Assembly (NCBI GenBank): GCA_016778465.1
Contig: JADHPM010000004.1
Location: 39,689-103,688, forward strand
Reading direction: 5' to 3'
From: Methylophilaceae bacterium
GTDB lineage: Bacteria > Pseudomonadota > Gammaproteobacteria > Burkholderiales > Methylophilaceae
Length of the DNA stretch: 64,000 nucleotides
This document shows positions 28,966 through 39,806 of the stretch, piece after piece. The stretch's first letter is position 1; every line of letters begins with the position of its first letter. A model generated the notes under the pieces. That model saw nothing but the letters and a program-made list of their open reading frames with translations, was not told the origin of the DNA and did not search any database. A program made the translations under genes and the position numbers.

Positions 28966-31403
28966 TGTTAGAGCAATATAATTTTAAAGAAATAGAAAAA
29001 AAAGCTCAGGAAGATTGGGAGGCATCACAAACCTTTGTATCCTCTGATGATGCCCCCAACAAATTTTATGTGCTCTCAATGTTTCCTTACCCAAGCGGAA
29101 AATTACACATGGGTCATGTTCGTAATTATGCCATTGGGGATGTTATTAGTCGTTTTAAGAAATTAAATGGTTTTAATGTTATGCAGCCCATGGGTTGGGA
29201 CGCATTTGGGCTTCCTGCAGAAAATGCTGCTATCCAGAATAAAACGGCTCCTGATAAATGGACATACGCAAATATTGATCATATGAAGCAGCAACTCAAG
29301 CAATTGGGATTGGGTATTGATTGGAAAAGAGAGCTTGCAACCTGCGATCCATCTTATTATCGATGGGAGCAGTGGTTTTTTATAAAGCTTTATGAAAAAG
29401 GGTTGATCTACAAAAAAACCTCCACGGTAAATTGGGACCCAGTTGATCAAACTGTGCTTGCAAATGAACAGGTGATTGACGGCAGGGGCTGGAGATCGGG
29501 TGCCAAGGTTGAGAAAAAAGAGATCCCACAATTTTTTATGAAGATTACAGATTATGCTGAGGATTTATTAGAGGGACTTGACGAGCTTCATGATTGGCCC
29601 GAGCAGGTCAAAACCATGCAAAAAAACTGGATTGGAAAAAGCGAAGGCTGTGAAATTAAATTTCAGTTAGAGGGATCCAATGGGTTTATTACAGTGTTCA
29701 CGACGCGACCCGACACACTCATGGGAGCAACTTATCTTGCCATTGCTCCTGAACATGAAATTAGTTTCCAGGCAGCAAAAAAAAATGAATCAATAAAAAA
29801 CTTTATAGAGTATTGCAAACAAGCGGGTGTATCAGAGGAGGAATTCGCCACCAAAGAAAAAGAGGGGGTATTTTCAGGGCTGTACGCAATTCATCCATTT
29901 ACAAATGAAAAAATTCCAATATGGGTCGCAAACTATGTTCTTATAAGCTACGGCGATGGAGCCGTAATGGCTGTTCCAGCTCACGACGACCGTGATTATG
30001 AGTTTGCAAAAAAATATAATCTAGCTGTAAAACAAGTTATTGAGGGCGGAGATATAAATGATAGGGCTTTTACAGGAGAGGGTAAGCTTGTGCAATCAGG
30101 AGAATTTAATGGTCTTTTAAATGGAGATGCAAAAAAATTCATACCTGAAAAACTAGAGAGTATCAATAAAGGTAAGAAAAAAATAAATTTTAGATTACGT
30201 GACTGGGGTATTTCTCGCCAAAGATTTTGGGGATGCCCAATTCCTATGATTAATTGCAATAAATGTGGCGATGTCCCTGTGAATGAGAAAGATTTACCTA
30301 TTAAGCTTCCTGAAAATATTGAAATTGATAATACAGGTTCTCCCCTAAAAAAAATGGAGAGCTTTCTAAAATGTAAGTGCCCTAGATGCGGATCAGACGC
30401 AGTTAGAGAAACTGACACCTTGGATACCTTTTTTGAGTCATCCTGGTATTTTGCACGATACGCGTCCTTTGACAGCAAAAACAGCATGCTTGATTCAAGA
30501 GTAAAGTATTGGTTATCAGTTGATTACTACATAGGTGGTATTGAGCACGCAATCCTCCACCTATTGTATTCAAGATTTTTTAATCGACTACTATTTGATT
30601 TTGGGCTAACACATACGAAAGAACCCTTCAAAAAATTATTGACACAAGGAATGGTTCTTAAAGATGGTTCAAAAATGTCTAAATCTAAGGGGAATACAGT
30701 AGATCCGCAGGAATTAATTGATAATTACGGTGCTGATACAGCAAGATTATTTATAATGTTTGCTGCACCAGCAGAACAGAGTCTAGAATGGTCTGATGAG
30801 GGGATTGAAGGCTCACACCGTTTTGTAAAAAAAGTTTGGCGCCTTGTGTTTGATTACGTTAAACAAGAAACAACTAAAAAAGAATTGCCATCTACAACTG
30901 ATAAGGATATTAAAAATCTAAGATATAAGTTACACGCTACTATAAAAAAAGTGACGGATGATTTAGAGAGAAGAACTAGCTTTAACACAGCAATTTCCGC
31001 CATTATGGAATTAATTAATACGCTTCAAAAAATAGAAAATAGCCACAAAATTGATAGTCCCCTAAAGAAAAAAATAATTGAGTCAGTTCTAATCATGTTA
31101 AATCCATTCATACCTCATGCTACCAAAGAGTTATGGCAACATATAAACAACAATACAAACATTGAAGATCAAAAATGGCCGCAATTTAACGAAGCCGCCT
31201 TGGCCCAAGATGAAATTAAAATTGTTATACAAGTTAACGGTAAACTTCGAGCTGATATGCTAATATCAAGTGATATGGAGGAAGAAACCATTAAAAATAA
31301 TGCCAAGTCGATTGAGGCCGTGAAAAAATTCATCACCAGTGATGACTCGATCAAAAAAATAATTTATGTAAAAGAAAAACTATTAAATTTTGTGGTGAAC
31401 TAA
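28962..31403 (+). CDS. leuS: leucyl-tRNA synthetase
   Basis: Class I synthetase charging tRNA-Leu. The 813-residue protein shows [12 protein letters not shown], with the HIGH element at 49-52 (as HMGH) and K-M-S-K-S at 571-575. The CP1 editing domain (about 230-410) includes T-T-R-P-D-T and the C-x-x-C pairs near 435 and 480 that bind zinc. Length is slightly short of E. coli (860) but complete. It overlaps adk by 4 nt; an adjacent ATG at 28965 is equally possible. lptE follows two bases later. Confidence 0.97.
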   Translation: MMLEQYNFKEIEKKAQEDWEASQTFVSSDDAPNKFYVLSMFPYPSGKLHMGHVRNYAIGDVISRFKKLNGFNVMQPMGWDAFGLPAENAAIQNKTAPDKWTYANIDHMKQQLKQLGLGIDWKRELATCDPSYYRWEQWFFIKLYEKGLIYKKTSTVNWDPVDQTVLANEQVIDGRGWRSGAKVEKKEIPQFFMKITDYAEDLLEGLDELHDWPEQVKTMQKNWIGKSEGCEIKFQLEGSNGFITVFTTRPDTLMGATYLAIAPEHEISFQAAKKNESIKNFIEYCKQAGVSEEEFATKEKEGVFSGLYAIHPFTNEKIPIWVANYVLISYGDGAVMAVPAHDDRDYEFAKKYNLAVKQVIEGGDINDRAFTGEGKLVQSGEFNGLLNGDAKKFIPEKLESINKGKKKINFRLRDWGISRQRFWGCPIPMINCNKCGDVPVNEKDLPIKLPENIEIDNTGSPLKKMESFLKCKCPRCGSDAVRETDTLDTFFESSWYFARYASFDSKNSMLDSRVKYWLSVDYYIGGIEHAILHLLYSRFFNRLLFDFGLTHTKEPFKKLLTQGMVLKDGSKMSKSKGNTVDPQELIDNYGADTARLFIMFAAPAEQSLEWSDEGIEGSHRFVKKVWRLVFDYVKQETTKKELPSTTDKDIKNLRYKLHATIKKVTDDLERRTSFNTAISAIMELINTLQKIENSHKIDSPLKKKIIESVLIMLNPFIPHATKELWQHINNNTNIEDQKWPQFNEAALAQDEIKIVIQVNGKLRADMLISSDMEEETIKNNAKSIEAVKKFITSDDSIKKIIYVKEKLLNFVVN

Positions 31404-31405
31404 AT

Positions 31406-31879
31406 ATGCAAGCCTACGCGCAAAAGATCATTGTAGCAGTTCTTACTCTATTGATGATTGCATGTGGTTTCCAGCTAAGGGGGACTATTGATGCTAACTT
31501 TAAATCGCTTGCGGTCTATGGCGGCTCCGAGGGTTTATCCAAGCACTTAAAAAAACGATTCAAGCAGTCTGGGATTGAAATTAATACACAGAATCCTGAG
31601 AGAATATTAGAAATAATTTCAGATAGACTAGATAAAAGAATACTCTCTTTGAGCAGTACCGGAAGTGTCCAGGAGTATGAATTAGATTATGAGGTGAAGT
31701 ATCGTTTCAAAACACCTCAAACAGAATGGTCAGAACAGCTTTCAATAAAATTAACCAGAACCTATACATACGATGACGAAAAGAGAGTTGCAAAAGAATT
31801 AGAGGAAAAAAATCTTATAGACGGTATGAGGGATGAGGTTGTTCGATCAATCGTGAATCAAATGATTTTGATTCAATAG
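31406..31879 (+). CDS. lptE: LPS-assembly lipoprotein LptE
   Basis: Outer-membrane lipoprotein that plugs and stabilises the LptD barrel. The 157-residue precursor has a hydrophobic signal ending in the lipobox L-M-I-A-C near residue 20, followed by G-F-Q-L-R-G, the family start. Order after leuS and before holA is the usual proteobacterial one, and lptD is in the same window. The body is poorly conserved, so the call relies on lipobox, size and position. Confidence 0.9.
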   Translation: MQAYAQKIIVAVLTLLMIACGFQLRGTIDANFKSLAVYGGSEGLSKHLKKRFKQSGIEINTQNPERILEIISDRLDKRILSLSSTGSVQEYELDYEVKYRFKTPQTEWSEQLSIKLTRTYTYDDEKRVAKELEEKNLIDGMRDEVVRSIVNQMILIQ

Positions 31880-31885
31880 ATTTAA

Positions 31886-32911
31886 ATGAGCATACTTGAA
31901 GCGCTAGAAAAAAAACAAAAACAACTTCTTGTTCTCGCAGGACAGGAAGCAGTTATTGTAAATGAAGTTTACACCGAGCTTTTCAACGAAAAAAAAAAGA
32001 ATGATATTGAAATTAAGCGATTTAAGATAGAGAAAAATACCAACTTAGATCAAATTAACGTAGAAGCCAAAAATTCATCTTTATTCACTCAAAAATCAAT
32101 TTATATGTTTAGTTGCTCAAATCTTAATTTTGCCCGTGACGCAAAAAATATGATTATCGATTTATCAAAAAATTCAAACGGCGACCTTGTAGTTTTTCAT
32201 TTTGAAAAAGACGATGTTAAAACATTTAAAAACTCAAAATTCTACAACGATATTAGTCGTCACTCTTACGATATATTTGCCTTAGAACCAGGGGCATACG
32301 AATTCAAAAATATGATCCTAAAAAGAGCAAAGTATCATGCATTAAATATTGAAGAAGATGCGCTTAGTTTATTTATTTCGCTTGTTGATGGTAATTTTAC
32401 ATTTGCAGAAAATGAGTTGAAAAAGTTAAAATTGATCCATGAAACTAAAAATATTAGATTAAAAGACGTTGCAGAGGCGATTTCTGGGAATACAAAGTAT
32501 GATGGATTTTATTTGTTAGATCTATTCATCTCAGGCAACGTAAAAGAGACAAAAAAAGTAATTGACTCCCTCCGGAATGATAATGCGGACCCAATTATGA
32601 TGAGCGGTTTACTTTCATGGTTTTTTAAACCGATTGTTAAAATGAAAATTGACAACATTGAACTTTCTTCAAAAAAATTACTTGAGTACAGAGTTTTTGG
32701 GCAGAGTCAAGAAAACTCAAAAAGGCTTTATAAATTATTAACAGTAAAACAATTAGAGGCATGCCTCCTCAGACTCATAGAGATTGATCTTGTATCTAAG
32801 GGAATTAGGATAGGTGATGCATGGAATGAGCTAGAAAAATTTATTTTAGGTTTAGCACGAATAATTCATCGAAAAAAAGGCAAAGAAATATGGACATTAA
32901 AAGCTACATGA
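31886..32911 (+). CDS. holA: DNA polymerase III subunit delta
   Basis: The delta subunit opens the beta clamp within the clamp loader. The 341-residue protein has an N-terminal AAA-like domain with L-L-V-L-A-G-Q-E-A near 12-20 and L-F-T-Q-K near 63, then the helical lid and collar domains. Length matches E. coli (343). Sequence conservation is low in this family, but the position between lptE and proA/nadD supports the call. It overlaps proA by 22 nt. Confidence 0.9.
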   Translation: MSILEALEKKQKQLLVLAGQEAVIVNEVYTELFNEKKKNDIEIKRFKIEKNTNLDQINVEAKNSSLFTQKSIYMFSCSNLNFARDAKNMIIDLSKNSNGDLVVFHFEKDDVKTFKNSKFYNDISRHSYDIFALEPGAYEFKNMILKRAKYHALNIEEDALSLFISLVDGNFTFAENELKKLKLIHETKNIRLKDVAEAISGNTKYDGFYLLDLFISGNVKETKKVIDSLRNDNADPIMMSGLLSWFFKPIVKMKIDNIELSSKKLLEYRVFGQSQENSKRLYKLLTVKQLEACLLRLIEIDLVSKGIRIGDAWNELEKFILGLARIIHRKKGKEIWTLKAT

Positions 32912-34146
32912 GAGACATAGGAGTAAATGCCAAAAAGGCAAGCTCCCAATTAGCAGCTGCTGAGACAAATCAAAAGAATACTTTCCTAGAATATTTGTCA
33001 AATTTACTCTTAGATAATGCAGCAGCAATAATAGCTGCAAATAAAAATGATCTCTCAAAGGCTGAAGATAATGGATTAGATGCTGCTTTTATCGATCGAC
33101 TTAAACTTGATGAAAAAAATATTAAGGCTATGGCTGAGGGTTTAAAACAAATTCAAAGCCTTGATGATCCTATTGGGGCCATAGCAAATGTTAAACCAAT
33201 GCCATCCGGCATTCAGGTGGGCAAAATGCGTGTTCCGCTTGGTGTGATTGGTATGATTTTTGAGTCAAGACCAAATGTTACGATTGATGCAGCTGGACTC
33301 GCCATAAAGTCCGGGAATGCAATAATTCTTCGGGGTGGTTCCGAATCTATTCATTCAAACAATTATCTAGCGATTTTAATCAAGGAGGCACTGATTAAGG
33401 CAAATCTTCCAGAAAGCTCAATACAAGTTATCGACACAACTGACCGTACTGCTGTAGGTGAATTAATAACAATGCATGAGTTTGTCGATGTCATTATCCC
33501 ACGAGGGGGCAAAAGTTTGATCAAAAGAATATCGGATGAGGCGTCAATTCCTGTAATTAAACATCTCGACGGTAATTGTCACATATATGTTGATGAGCAT
33601 GCTAGCCTTGAGCAAGCCCTCGGGATCGTTGACAATGCAAAAACTCAAAGATTAGGAACATGCAACACGCTTGAATCTCTTGTAGTGCACAAAAACTTTG
33701 CCGAAATTTTTTTAATTAAATTACATGGAATTTTAAAAAGTAAAAATATTGAGCTAAGAGGTTGTGATGAAACCCTAAAGATTATAAAAAGTGCTACAAA
33801 AGCCACCGAGGATGATTTTTATGAGGAATACCTTGGACCAATTCTCTCTTGCAAAATTGTTACTTCATTTGATGAGGCTATAAGGCATATAAACCATTAT
33901 TCTTCAGGCCATACTGAGGCTATAATCACAAATCATTATGAGAACTCCATGCGTTTCCTTCGTGAGATTGATTCCTCCAGTGTAATGATCAATGCATCTA
34001 CTCGTTTTGCAGATGGTTTTGAATATGGGCTTGGAGCCGAAATTGGCATATCTACAGACAAGTTTCATGCGCGAGGCCCTGTTGGCCTTGAAGGTCTAAC
34101 TTCAGAAAAATATATCGTCATTGGTAATGGCCAGATTCGAAAATAG
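32890..34146 (+). CDS. proA: gamma-glutamyl phosphate reductase
   Basis: Second proline step: reduces glutamyl-5-phosphate with NADPH to the semialdehyde. The 418-residue protein has the aldehyde-dehydrogenase fold and the catalytic Cys258 in G-T-C-N-T-L-E-S-L, with [11 protein letters not shown] near 120-130 and the C-terminal [15 protein letters not shown]. The start M-D-I-K-x-Y-M is the conserved one and lies inside holA; an ATG at 32908 would shorten the overlap to 4 nt. proB is 20 kb away on the other strand. Confidence 0.96.
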   Translation: MDIKSYMRDIGVNAKKASSQLAAAETNQKNTFLEYLSNLLLDNAAAIIAANKNDLSKAEDNGLDAAFIDRLKLDEKNIKAMAEGLKQIQSLDDPIGAIANVKPMPSGIQVGKMRVPLGVIGMIFESRPNVTIDAAGLAIKSGNAIILRGGSESIHSNNYLAILIKEALIKANLPESSIQVIDTTDRTAVGELITMHEFVDVIIPRGGKSLIKRISDEASIPVIKHLDGNCHIYVDEHASLEQALGIVDNAKTQRLGTCNTLESLVVHKNFAEIFLIKLHGILKSKNIELRGCDETLKIIKSATKATEDDFYEEYLGPILSCKIVTSFDEAIRHINHYSSGHTEAIITNHYENSMRFLREIDSSSVMINASTRFADGFEYGLGAEIGISTDKFHARGPVGLEGLTSEKYIVIGNGQIRK

Positions 34147-34149
34147 GAT

Positions 34150-34818
34150 ATGGCAATACTAAATGTAGCTTTATTTGGGGGGGCTTTTGACCCAGTACAT
34201 AATGGACACCTTCATATAGCCAATACATGCCTTACAACATTAACTCTTGATAAGATGGTTATTATGCCTACGGGAGAGTCGGCTTTTAGAAAACCGTTGT
34301 CCCCCGCTTACCACAGAGTCCAAATGCTGAAGCGAGCTTTCTCATCGAAAATATTTGAAATTGACGAGTTTGAAATCAATTCTGCAATGAAAAAACAACC
34401 CTCATATACCGTTTCCACCCTAAAATATTTACTAGCTAAATGCAGCTCTCGCCTATTTTTAATTTTGGGGGCTGATACCTTTAGCAGCTTCCATAAATGG
34501 TATCAATTTGTTGACATAATTGATTACTGCCACATAATAATAATTAATCGTAATCAAAGTAAAATTGACGAGGTTGATCTTGATAATAAACTCAAAAAGT
34601 TCACCGAACAATATGTCACAGAGAGTATCAAGGACCTTCAAAGCGCAACTTCTGGAAAAATTTTTTTTCTCAATATTCAGCCTATAGAAATCTCCTCAAC
34701 GGAGATTAAGAATAAAATTTTTCAAAATAAAAGTGTGAGCACCTCTGTTCCAATAGAGGTTGCTAAATACATCGAAGAAAATAAGCTTTATGCAAGTTCC
34801 TCAGGCCAAGAAAAATAA
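34150..34818 (+). CDS. nadD: nicotinate-nucleotide adenylyltransferase
   Basis: Adenylates nicotinate mononucleotide to the dinucleotide in NAD synthesis. The 222-residue protein has G-G-A-F-D-P-V-H-N-G-H at 10-20 containing the H-x-G-H catalytic motif, and I-S-S-T-E-I-K near 190. It follows proA by three bases. The usual downstream genes rsfS and rlmH are absent; instead its last 31 bases overlap the convergent bioD. Confidence 0.95.
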   Translation: MAILNVALFGGAFDPVHNGHLHIANTCLTTLTLDKMVIMPTGESAFRKPLSPAYHRVQMLKRAFSSKIFEIDEFEINSAMKKQPSYTVSTLKYLLAKCSSRLFLILGADTFSSFHKWYQFVDIIDYCHIIIINRNQSKIDEVDLDNKLKKFTEQYVTESIKDLQSATSGKIFFLNIQPIEISSTEIKNKIFQNKSVSTSVPIEVAKYIEENKLYASSSGQEK

Positions 34819-35468
34819 TTTGTAATCGATTTTTTATTCAACATTTCATTGTAAGGAAGAATGCCTAGACATGGTGCATTTATTTTTTTCTTAAGATATT
34901 CAATATTTTCATCAACGTATGGCATATCTTTTTCTACAATATTTGCTACCCAACCAAAAATTTTTTGCTTGCTACTAGCAATTGAGTCTACACTGAGAAT
35001 TGTGTGATTAAGACAACCAAGCCTTATTCCTACAACAAAGATAATGGGTATGTCCAGATATGATACCAGGTCAGCCATGGTCCTTTTATCATCTAAGGGG
35101 ACTTGATATCCGCCTGCGCCCTCAATAAGTAATATGTCAGATCTGATTGACAGCCGCATCAAGCCCCTTCTAATTAAATCGAAATCAATGGCGATATTTT
35201 TTCTTTTCGCTACAATATGTGGGGCGATAGGCTCACTAAAATTGTAAAAATTAATATCATTAAAACTCACATCTACATTAGAGGATTTTTGTATTTCATA
35301 TACATCCCTATTAATAAATTCCTGTTGAATATTCTCATTGCCGGCAGAAATCGGCTTAACCCCAATGGCTTTGATATTTTTCTTTGAAAAATATTCCAGC
35401 AAGGCACAGCAAACATATGTTTTACCAATATTTGTATCTGACCCAGTAATAAAAAATTGTTTTTCCAT
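34788..35468 (-). CDS. bioD: dethiobiotin synthetase
   Basis: ATP-dependent ring closure of DAPA with CO2 to dethiobiotin. The 226-residue protein has the P-loop G-S-D-T-N-I-G-K-T at 8-16 and E-G-A-G-G near 115. It is the last gene of the bioB-F-H-C-D run, with bioC adjacent (stop and start abut). Its end overlaps nadD by 31 nt on the opposite strand. Confidence 0.95.
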   Translation of the reverse strand: MEKQFFITGSDTNIGKTYVCCALLEYFSKKNIKAIGVKPISAGNENIQQEFINRDVYEIQKSSNVDVSFNDINFYNFSEPIAPHIVAKRKNIAIDFDLIRRGLMRLSIRSDILLIEGAGGYQVPLDDKRTMADLVSYLDIPIIFVVGIRLGCLNHTILSVDSIASSKQKIFGWVANIVEKDMPYVDENIEYLKKKINAPCLGILPYNEMLNKKSITNYFSWPEELA

Positions 35469-36311
35469 TTACTTAAATTGAATAGGCTTTAAATTTTCTG
35501 ATAAATTACTTTTCCACGCATGGCCATATATAACTTCATAACTTGCTGGATAAAGATTATTCTGTTTGTATTTTCCATACTCTAGAAAATACATGTCCAA
35601 AAAAGATTTTCCCAAAAAACGATTAGTTTTTTTTAAGGGGCCAGCTGTAGCACCTATTTTTCTTAAATCAATTAATAAATTTTTAGGATCTTCATAAGTT
35701 AAGACAAAATTTTCTATATCTAAAACAGGATCTTTATATCCTTTGTTCAGAAGCATATCCCCAATATCATGGAGATCATAGAAATAATTCAGCGTTGTCT
35801 CTGAAAAAATTTTTTGTGTAATAGCCCCTAATTCCTTCAAAGTACCAGGGCCAAAAGTTGAAAAAATAAAAAGTCCCCCAGGTTTAAGAAGACTCTGAAT
35901 TTGGGTAATTGAACTCTCCAAATTACTTGACCATTGAAGAGCACTTGAGGACCATATAAAATCAAAAGATTCCTTTTCAAATGGAAGGAAGTCAATATCC
36001 CCACAAATATAAAAGTTTCTTTTATTGCTTAAAAAAGACATGATATTTGATGAATGCTTTTTTTTTGCAAATTCAATCATGACCTCTGAAATATCATAAT
36101 TGATCAAGCTAAGTTTGTTGAATTTTTTTTGTAGAAGTTTTCCGGCATGGCCAGTTCCGCAACCTAATTCCAAGCCAATTTTCGGATTAATTTTGAGTAA
36201 TTCCAATCGCTCTATTAAGTTATTTATTATTTCATTTTGTAGAACCGCATACTCATCATAGGTCGATGCAGCGCGATCAAAATTTTTTTTCTTAATATTT
36301 TTATTTATCAT
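35469..36311 (-). CDS. bioC: malonyl-ACP O-methyltransferase BioC
   Basis: Methylates malonyl-ACP so that the fatty-acid machinery can extend it to pimeloyl-ACP methyl ester. The 280-residue SAM enzyme has motif I G-L-E-L-G-C-G-T-G near 46-54, preceded by the BioC-like F-D-R-A-A-S-T-Y-D near 11-19. L-K-P-G-G-L-F-I-F-S-T-F-G near 140 is a later methyltransferase motif. It starts inside bioH (11-nt overlap) and works with BioH next to it. Confidence 0.93.
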   Translation of the reverse strand: MINKNIKKKNFDRAASTYDEYAVLQNEIINNLIERLELLKINPKIGLELGCGTGHAGKLLQKKFNKLSLINYDISEVMIEFAKKKHSSNIMSFLSNKRNFYICGDIDFLPFEKESFDFIWSSSALQWSSNLESSITQIQSLLKPGGLFIFSTFGPGTLKELGAITQKIFSETTLNYFYDLHDIGDMLLNKGYKDPVLDIENFVLTYEDPKNLLIDLRKIGATAGPLKKTNRFLGKSFLDMYFLEYGKYKQNNLYPASYEVIYGHAWKSNLSENLKPIQFK

Positions 36312-37068
36312 GGATATTTGAAAATTCTAGAATCTGTTCCACAAATTGATCTTGATGGCTCATGAATGGAATATGTGCCGCCCCATCTATTAACCTTAAA
36401 ATGGAATGCTTAATATTATTAAGCATAAATTCTGCAGCTTGAGGTGGTATAAGTTTGTCTTTTGCCCCAGAAATAATAAGAACAGGTACGCTTATTTTTT
36501 TTATTATTTCTCTTAAATCATTATTCATCAAAATATTTAAACCTCCAATCAAAGCTTGAATGGAGGGGTCATTTGTATTTAAGAAGTTGTTTTCTAAATC
36601 TGTAAGTATAATTTTTCTATCATCAGAGCCCAATAATTGTAAATTAAAAAATCTTCTCATTGTGCTACGCCAATCATTTAAAACACCTTTAGCAAAATCT
36701 TCAAATATTGATTTCTCAATACCAGCCCTCCAATTATCATTATTCAAAAAACATGGTGTTGTGGATACTAGAATTAATTTCTTGACTCTATCTGGATATT
36801 TATTTTCAAAAGCGATTGCAATTTGGCCACCTAATGACCATCCCAAAATTGATATTTTTCTATTATCAATTAAATTAATCTCATCAATAATTTTGGTCAT
36901 TTCGTACGGCTTGATTATTTGACTTTTTCCCATACCAGGCAAATCTATTAAGTAAACTTTATTTTTTTTAGTTAATTTCTCAGCAACGTTTATGAAAATT
37001 TTGGATGACATACCCCATCCGTGAATCAATATCAGCGGATCGCCTTTACCAAATGCTGTGATGTTCAT
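36301..37068 (-). CDS. bioH: pimeloyl-ACP methyl ester esterase BioH
   Basis: Removes the methyl ester to release pimeloyl-ACP for BioF. The 255-residue alpha/beta hydrolase has the oxyanion H-G-W-G-M near 16-20, nucleophile Ser78 in G-W-S-L-G-G, an Asp in G-A-K-D near 205, and His in G-A-A-H-I-P near 234. The context between bioF and bioC supports BioH over a general esterase. It abuts the bioF stop with no gap. Confidence 0.93.
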   Translation of the reverse strand: MNITAFGKGDPLILIHGWGMSSKIFINVAEKLTKKNKVYLIDLPGMGKSQIIKPYEMTKIIDEINLIDNRKISILGWSLGGQIAIAFENKYPDRVKKLILVSTTPCFLNNDNWRAGIEKSIFEDFAKGVLNDWRSTMRRFFNLQLLGSDDRKIILTDLENNFLNTNDPSIQALIGGLNILMNNDLREIIKKISVPVLIISGAKDKLIPPQAAEFMLNNIKHSILRLIDGAAHIPFMSHQDQFVEQILEFSNIHDK

Positions 37069-38238
37069 TTACGTTAAAACTTTATTGAGAACATTTATTA
37101 ATTTTGCTATTTCAGACTCGTTATGGATTGCTGAAATTGATACTCTTAGACGAGATAAGCCTGCTTCAACAGTTGGAGGTCGAATTGCAGGAACAAAAAA
37201 TCCTTCTTGCTCTAAAATAGATGATATTTCCAATACCTCCTTTTCTGATCCGATAATGATTGGTTGAATAGCTGTATTAGAATTTTTCATTCGCTCTTTA
37301 TGTTTGAATGTTGCTCGGAAAAAAAAAATCAATTCATTTAATTTATTTCTTAGTTCTGGGGTTTTTTTTATTATTTTAAGCGAGGTAATTAACCCTTCAA
37401 TTATTGCAGGACTGGTTGCAGTAGAATAAATATATGGCTTCGCTTTTTGAATCATAAAATCAATAATTTCTCTTTTTCCATTTAATAATGCTCCTGAAAC
37501 TCCTGCAGATTTTCCAAGAGTGTAAAGGTAAATAACTCTTTTAAGGTCTTCTTTAGCTATTAATTTTTTTTCTAAAAAGTGCTCAATAATTCCCTGTCCG
37601 CTGCTTCCTAATAAACCAAAGCCATGTGCGTCATCAATATAAAGATAGGCATCATACTTTTTACAGAGTCGAAGTAATTCTGGAATGTATGCCATATCAC
37701 CATCCATACTAAAAACGCCATCAGTAACTATCCATCTCGTTAAAGCACTCTTTTTCTTTAATAATGACTCTAATTGCTTATAATCTAAATGCCTAAATCG
37801 AGAGAATTTTGCCTTGCTATATAAGGCGCCTTGGTTCAAAGACGCATGATTTAGTCTGTCCATAAAAATATGGTGATCTTTTTGGGCAATGGAGGTCATT
37901 AATGAAAGATTTGCTAAATACCCTGAAGTGAAATAAAGACTTTTTTCTAATCCGATATTTTTTGCGGATATTTTTTCTAGCTCATCATGAACACAAAAAT
38001 GTCCTGAGATTAAATGTGAGGCACATGCTCCATTCCCATATTTTTTTAACCCATCAATAATAGACTGGCTAATTAATGTATTTTGAGATAACCCAAGATA
38101 ATCGTTTGATGAAAAATCAATTAGCCAACGATTTTTTATTTTAATTCTTGGTCCCTCTCGTTGATCGATCTTTTTTAAATTTCGATAAAGATTTTTTTGT
38201 TTTAATTGATCTAACTCAAAATTAAGAGATTCATACAT
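37069..38238 (-). CDS. bioF: 8-amino-7-oxononanoate synthase
   Basis: PLP enzyme joining pimeloyl-ACP with alanine. The 389-residue alpha-oxoamine synthase has D-D-A-H-G at 202-206 and the PLP lysine Lys243 in T-L-G-K-S-A-G. F-S-S-N-D-Y-L-G-L is at 42-50. Length is normal. It follows bioB by six bases and is followed without gap by bioH. Confidence 0.96.
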   Translation of the reverse strand: MYESLNFELDQLKQKNLYRNLKKIDQREGPRIKIKNRWLIDFSSNDYLGLSQNTLISQSIIDGLKKYGNGACASHLISGHFCVHDELEKISAKNIGLEKSLYFTSGYLANLSLMTSIAQKDHHIFMDRLNHASLNQGALYSKAKFSRFRHLDYKQLESLLKKKSALTRWIVTDGVFSMDGDMAYIPELLRLCKKYDAYLYIDDAHGFGLLGSSGQGIIEHFLEKKLIAKEDLKRVIYLYTLGKSAGVSGALLNGKREIIDFMIQKAKPYIYSTATSPAIIEGLITSLKIIKKTPELRNKLNELIFFFRATFKHKERMKNSNTAIQPIIIGSEKEVLEISSILEQEGFFVPAIRPPTVEAGLSRLRVSISAIHNESEIAKLINVLNKVLT

Positions 38239-38244
38239 GGTAAC

Positions 38245-39255
38245 TTAATTCGTTTTAAGTCCCAGCCTCTTAAAGAGCTCTTGATCTCTTAGGGTGCTTG
38301 GATTTTCTGTGGTAAGTAACTCTTCCCCATAAAAAATAGAGTTTGCGCCAGCAAAAAAAGCAAGCGCTTGAATTCCATCATCCATCATCTCACGACCTGC
38401 TGAAAGGCGAATATAGCTTTTAGGCATGGTGATTCTTGCAATAGCAATAGTTCTAATAAATTCAAAGTGGTCTAAATCTTGCGTACCCATTAAAGGTGTT
38501 CCTTCAACTTGGGTTAGCAAATTAATCGGTACACTTTCGGGAGGTTTATCCATATTCGATAATTGATGAATTAGCCCAACTCTACCTTGTCTTGTCTCCC
38601 CAAGACCTATAATACCGCCACAGCAAACATTTATATCAACCTCTCTTACCCTCTTTAGTGTATCAAGTCTGTCTTGGTATGTGCGGGTTGAGATAATATC
38701 GCCATAGAGTTCAGGAGCCGTATCAAGATTGTGATTATAATAATCTAAGCCCGCGGCCTTTAACTCGGCTGCTTGGCCGTCTTTTAGCATACCAAGGGTT
38801 GCGCAGGACTCAAGCCCGATAGATTTTACAGCCACAATCATCTCTGTAACCTTTTTAAGATCTTTATCTTTAGGGCTTCTCCATGCCGCACCCATACAAA
38901 ATCTTGTTGCTCCAGAGACTTTTGCAGCTTTTGCAGCCTCGATAACATCACTCAATTGCATCATGGGTTCATTTTCAACGTCGGTTGAAAACCTTGCTGA
39001 CTGAGGGCAATAACCGCAATCCTCAGAGCAGCCACCTGTTTTAATGGATAATAATGTACTAAGTTGAACGGTATTGGGATCGAAGTTCTCAATGTGAACT
39101 TTATGGGCTTTAAAAATTAAATCATTAAAAGGTAGCTCAAAAAGCTCAGTAATACTTTCTTTTTTCCACTTCTCATTTAGTGTAGACTGAGTTTGTGGAT
39201 TTTTATGAATAAATGCGACTTTATTATGCGAGGATTGGTTGTTTACTTTTCTCAT
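38245..39255 (-). CDS. bioB: biotin synthase
   Basis: Radical SAM enzyme that inserts sulfur into dethiobiotin. The radical cluster motif C-x3-C-x2-C is at Cys76, Cys80, Cys83 in [11 protein letters not shown]. Downstream are the conserved G-A-A-W-R, N-H-N-L-D and R-L-S-A-G-R. The 336 residues include an N-terminal extension of about 30 residues. It is the first gene of the operon; bioA, needed for the step between BioF and BioD, is not in the window. Confidence 0.97.
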   Translation of the reverse strand: MRKVNNQSSHNKVAFIHKNPQTQSTLNEKWKKESITELFELPFNDLIFKAHKVHIENFDPNTVQLSTLLSIKTGGCSEDCGYCPQSARFSTDVENEPMMQLSDVIEAAKAAKVSGATRFCMGAAWRSPKDKDLKKVTEMIVAVKSIGLESCATLGMLKDGQAAELKAAGLDYYNHNLDTAPELYGDIISTRTYQDRLDTLKRVREVDINVCCGGIIGLGETRQGRVGLIHQLSNMDKPPESVPINLLTQVEGTPLMGTQDLDHFEFIRTIAIARITMPKSYIRLSAGREMMDDGIQALAFFAGANSIFYGEELLTTENPSTLRDQELFKRLGLKTN

Positions 39256-39308
39256 TTTCCCTAACCTGTTGATTAAAAAAAAATTTGTTAAGTAATTTTA
39301 CATGATTT

Positions 39309-39336
39309 ATTTTACAATTGTTTAAAAATTAATCAA
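39309..39336 (-). promoter_or_regulatory. bio operon promoter, overlapping the trmL start region
   Basis: On the minus strand TTGATT (39331-39336), 16-nt spacer and TAAAAT (39309-39314). The -35 box ends directly at the trmL ATG. A short palindrome ACAATTGT (39314-39321) lies in the spacer. It is not the BirA consensus. Confidence 0.4.
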
Positions 39337-39801
39337 ATGTTTAATATAGTTCTTTTTGAACCAGAGATCCCCCCTAATACTGGAAATATCATTCGGCTTT
39401 GTGCGAACTCAGGTGCAAAATTACATTTAATACGACCTCTTGGATTTGAATTAAGTGCAAAAAAGTTACGTCGCTCAGGCTTAGACTATCATGATATTGC
39501 TAATATCAATATATACAATACCTTTGAGGAGCTTCTTTTAGATACGACCTCAAAAAGATTTTTTGCAGTTACAACAAAAGCATCAAGCCATTACCATGAA
39601 TTTGATTATATGAATGGTGATTTTTTTATTTTTGGCCCTGAAACTCGAGGTTTACCTGATTGGATTAGATCCCATAATAAAATTGACTCGCAAATTAGAT
39701 TGCCCATGGCATCGAATAGCCGCTCACTGAATCTTTCAAACAGTGTTGCAATTTTACTTTATGAGGCTTGGCGTCAAATTGGTTTTAAAGGGGGTAAATA
39801 A
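39337..39801 (+). CDS. trmL: tRNA (cytidine(34)-2'-O)-methyltransferase TrmL
   Basis: SPOUT-fold methyltransferase that 2'-O-methylates C34 or cmnm5U34 of tRNA-Leu isoacceptors. The 154-residue protein has the N-terminal [12 protein letters not shown] at 9-20 and the knot motif F-G-P-E-T-R-G-L-P near 98-106, then L-N-L-S-N-S-V-A. The length is that of TrmL rather than longer SpoU enzymes. Convergent gpsA ends 5 nt away. Confidence 0.95.
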   Translation: MFNIVLFEPEIPPNTGNIIRLCANSGAKLHLIRPLGFELSAKKLRRSGLDYHDIANINIYNTFEELLLDTTSKRFFAVTTKASSHYHEFDYMNGDFFIFGPETRGLPDWIRSHNKIDSQIRLPMASNSRSLNLSNSVAILLYEAWRQIGFKGGK

Positions 39802-39806
39802 AAGTT

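Noticed and set aside
29996..30487. 163-codon antisense ORF inside leuS
   Set aside because: It runs opposite the conserved zinc and editing region of LeuS, and its translation has no recognisable domain. Overlap with a firmly identified gene makes it a shadow.
39310..39327. AT-rich imperfect palindrome between bioB and trmL as a BirA operator
   Set aside because: The core ACAATTGT does not match the long two-half BirA pattern, and such short AT palindromes are frequent here.
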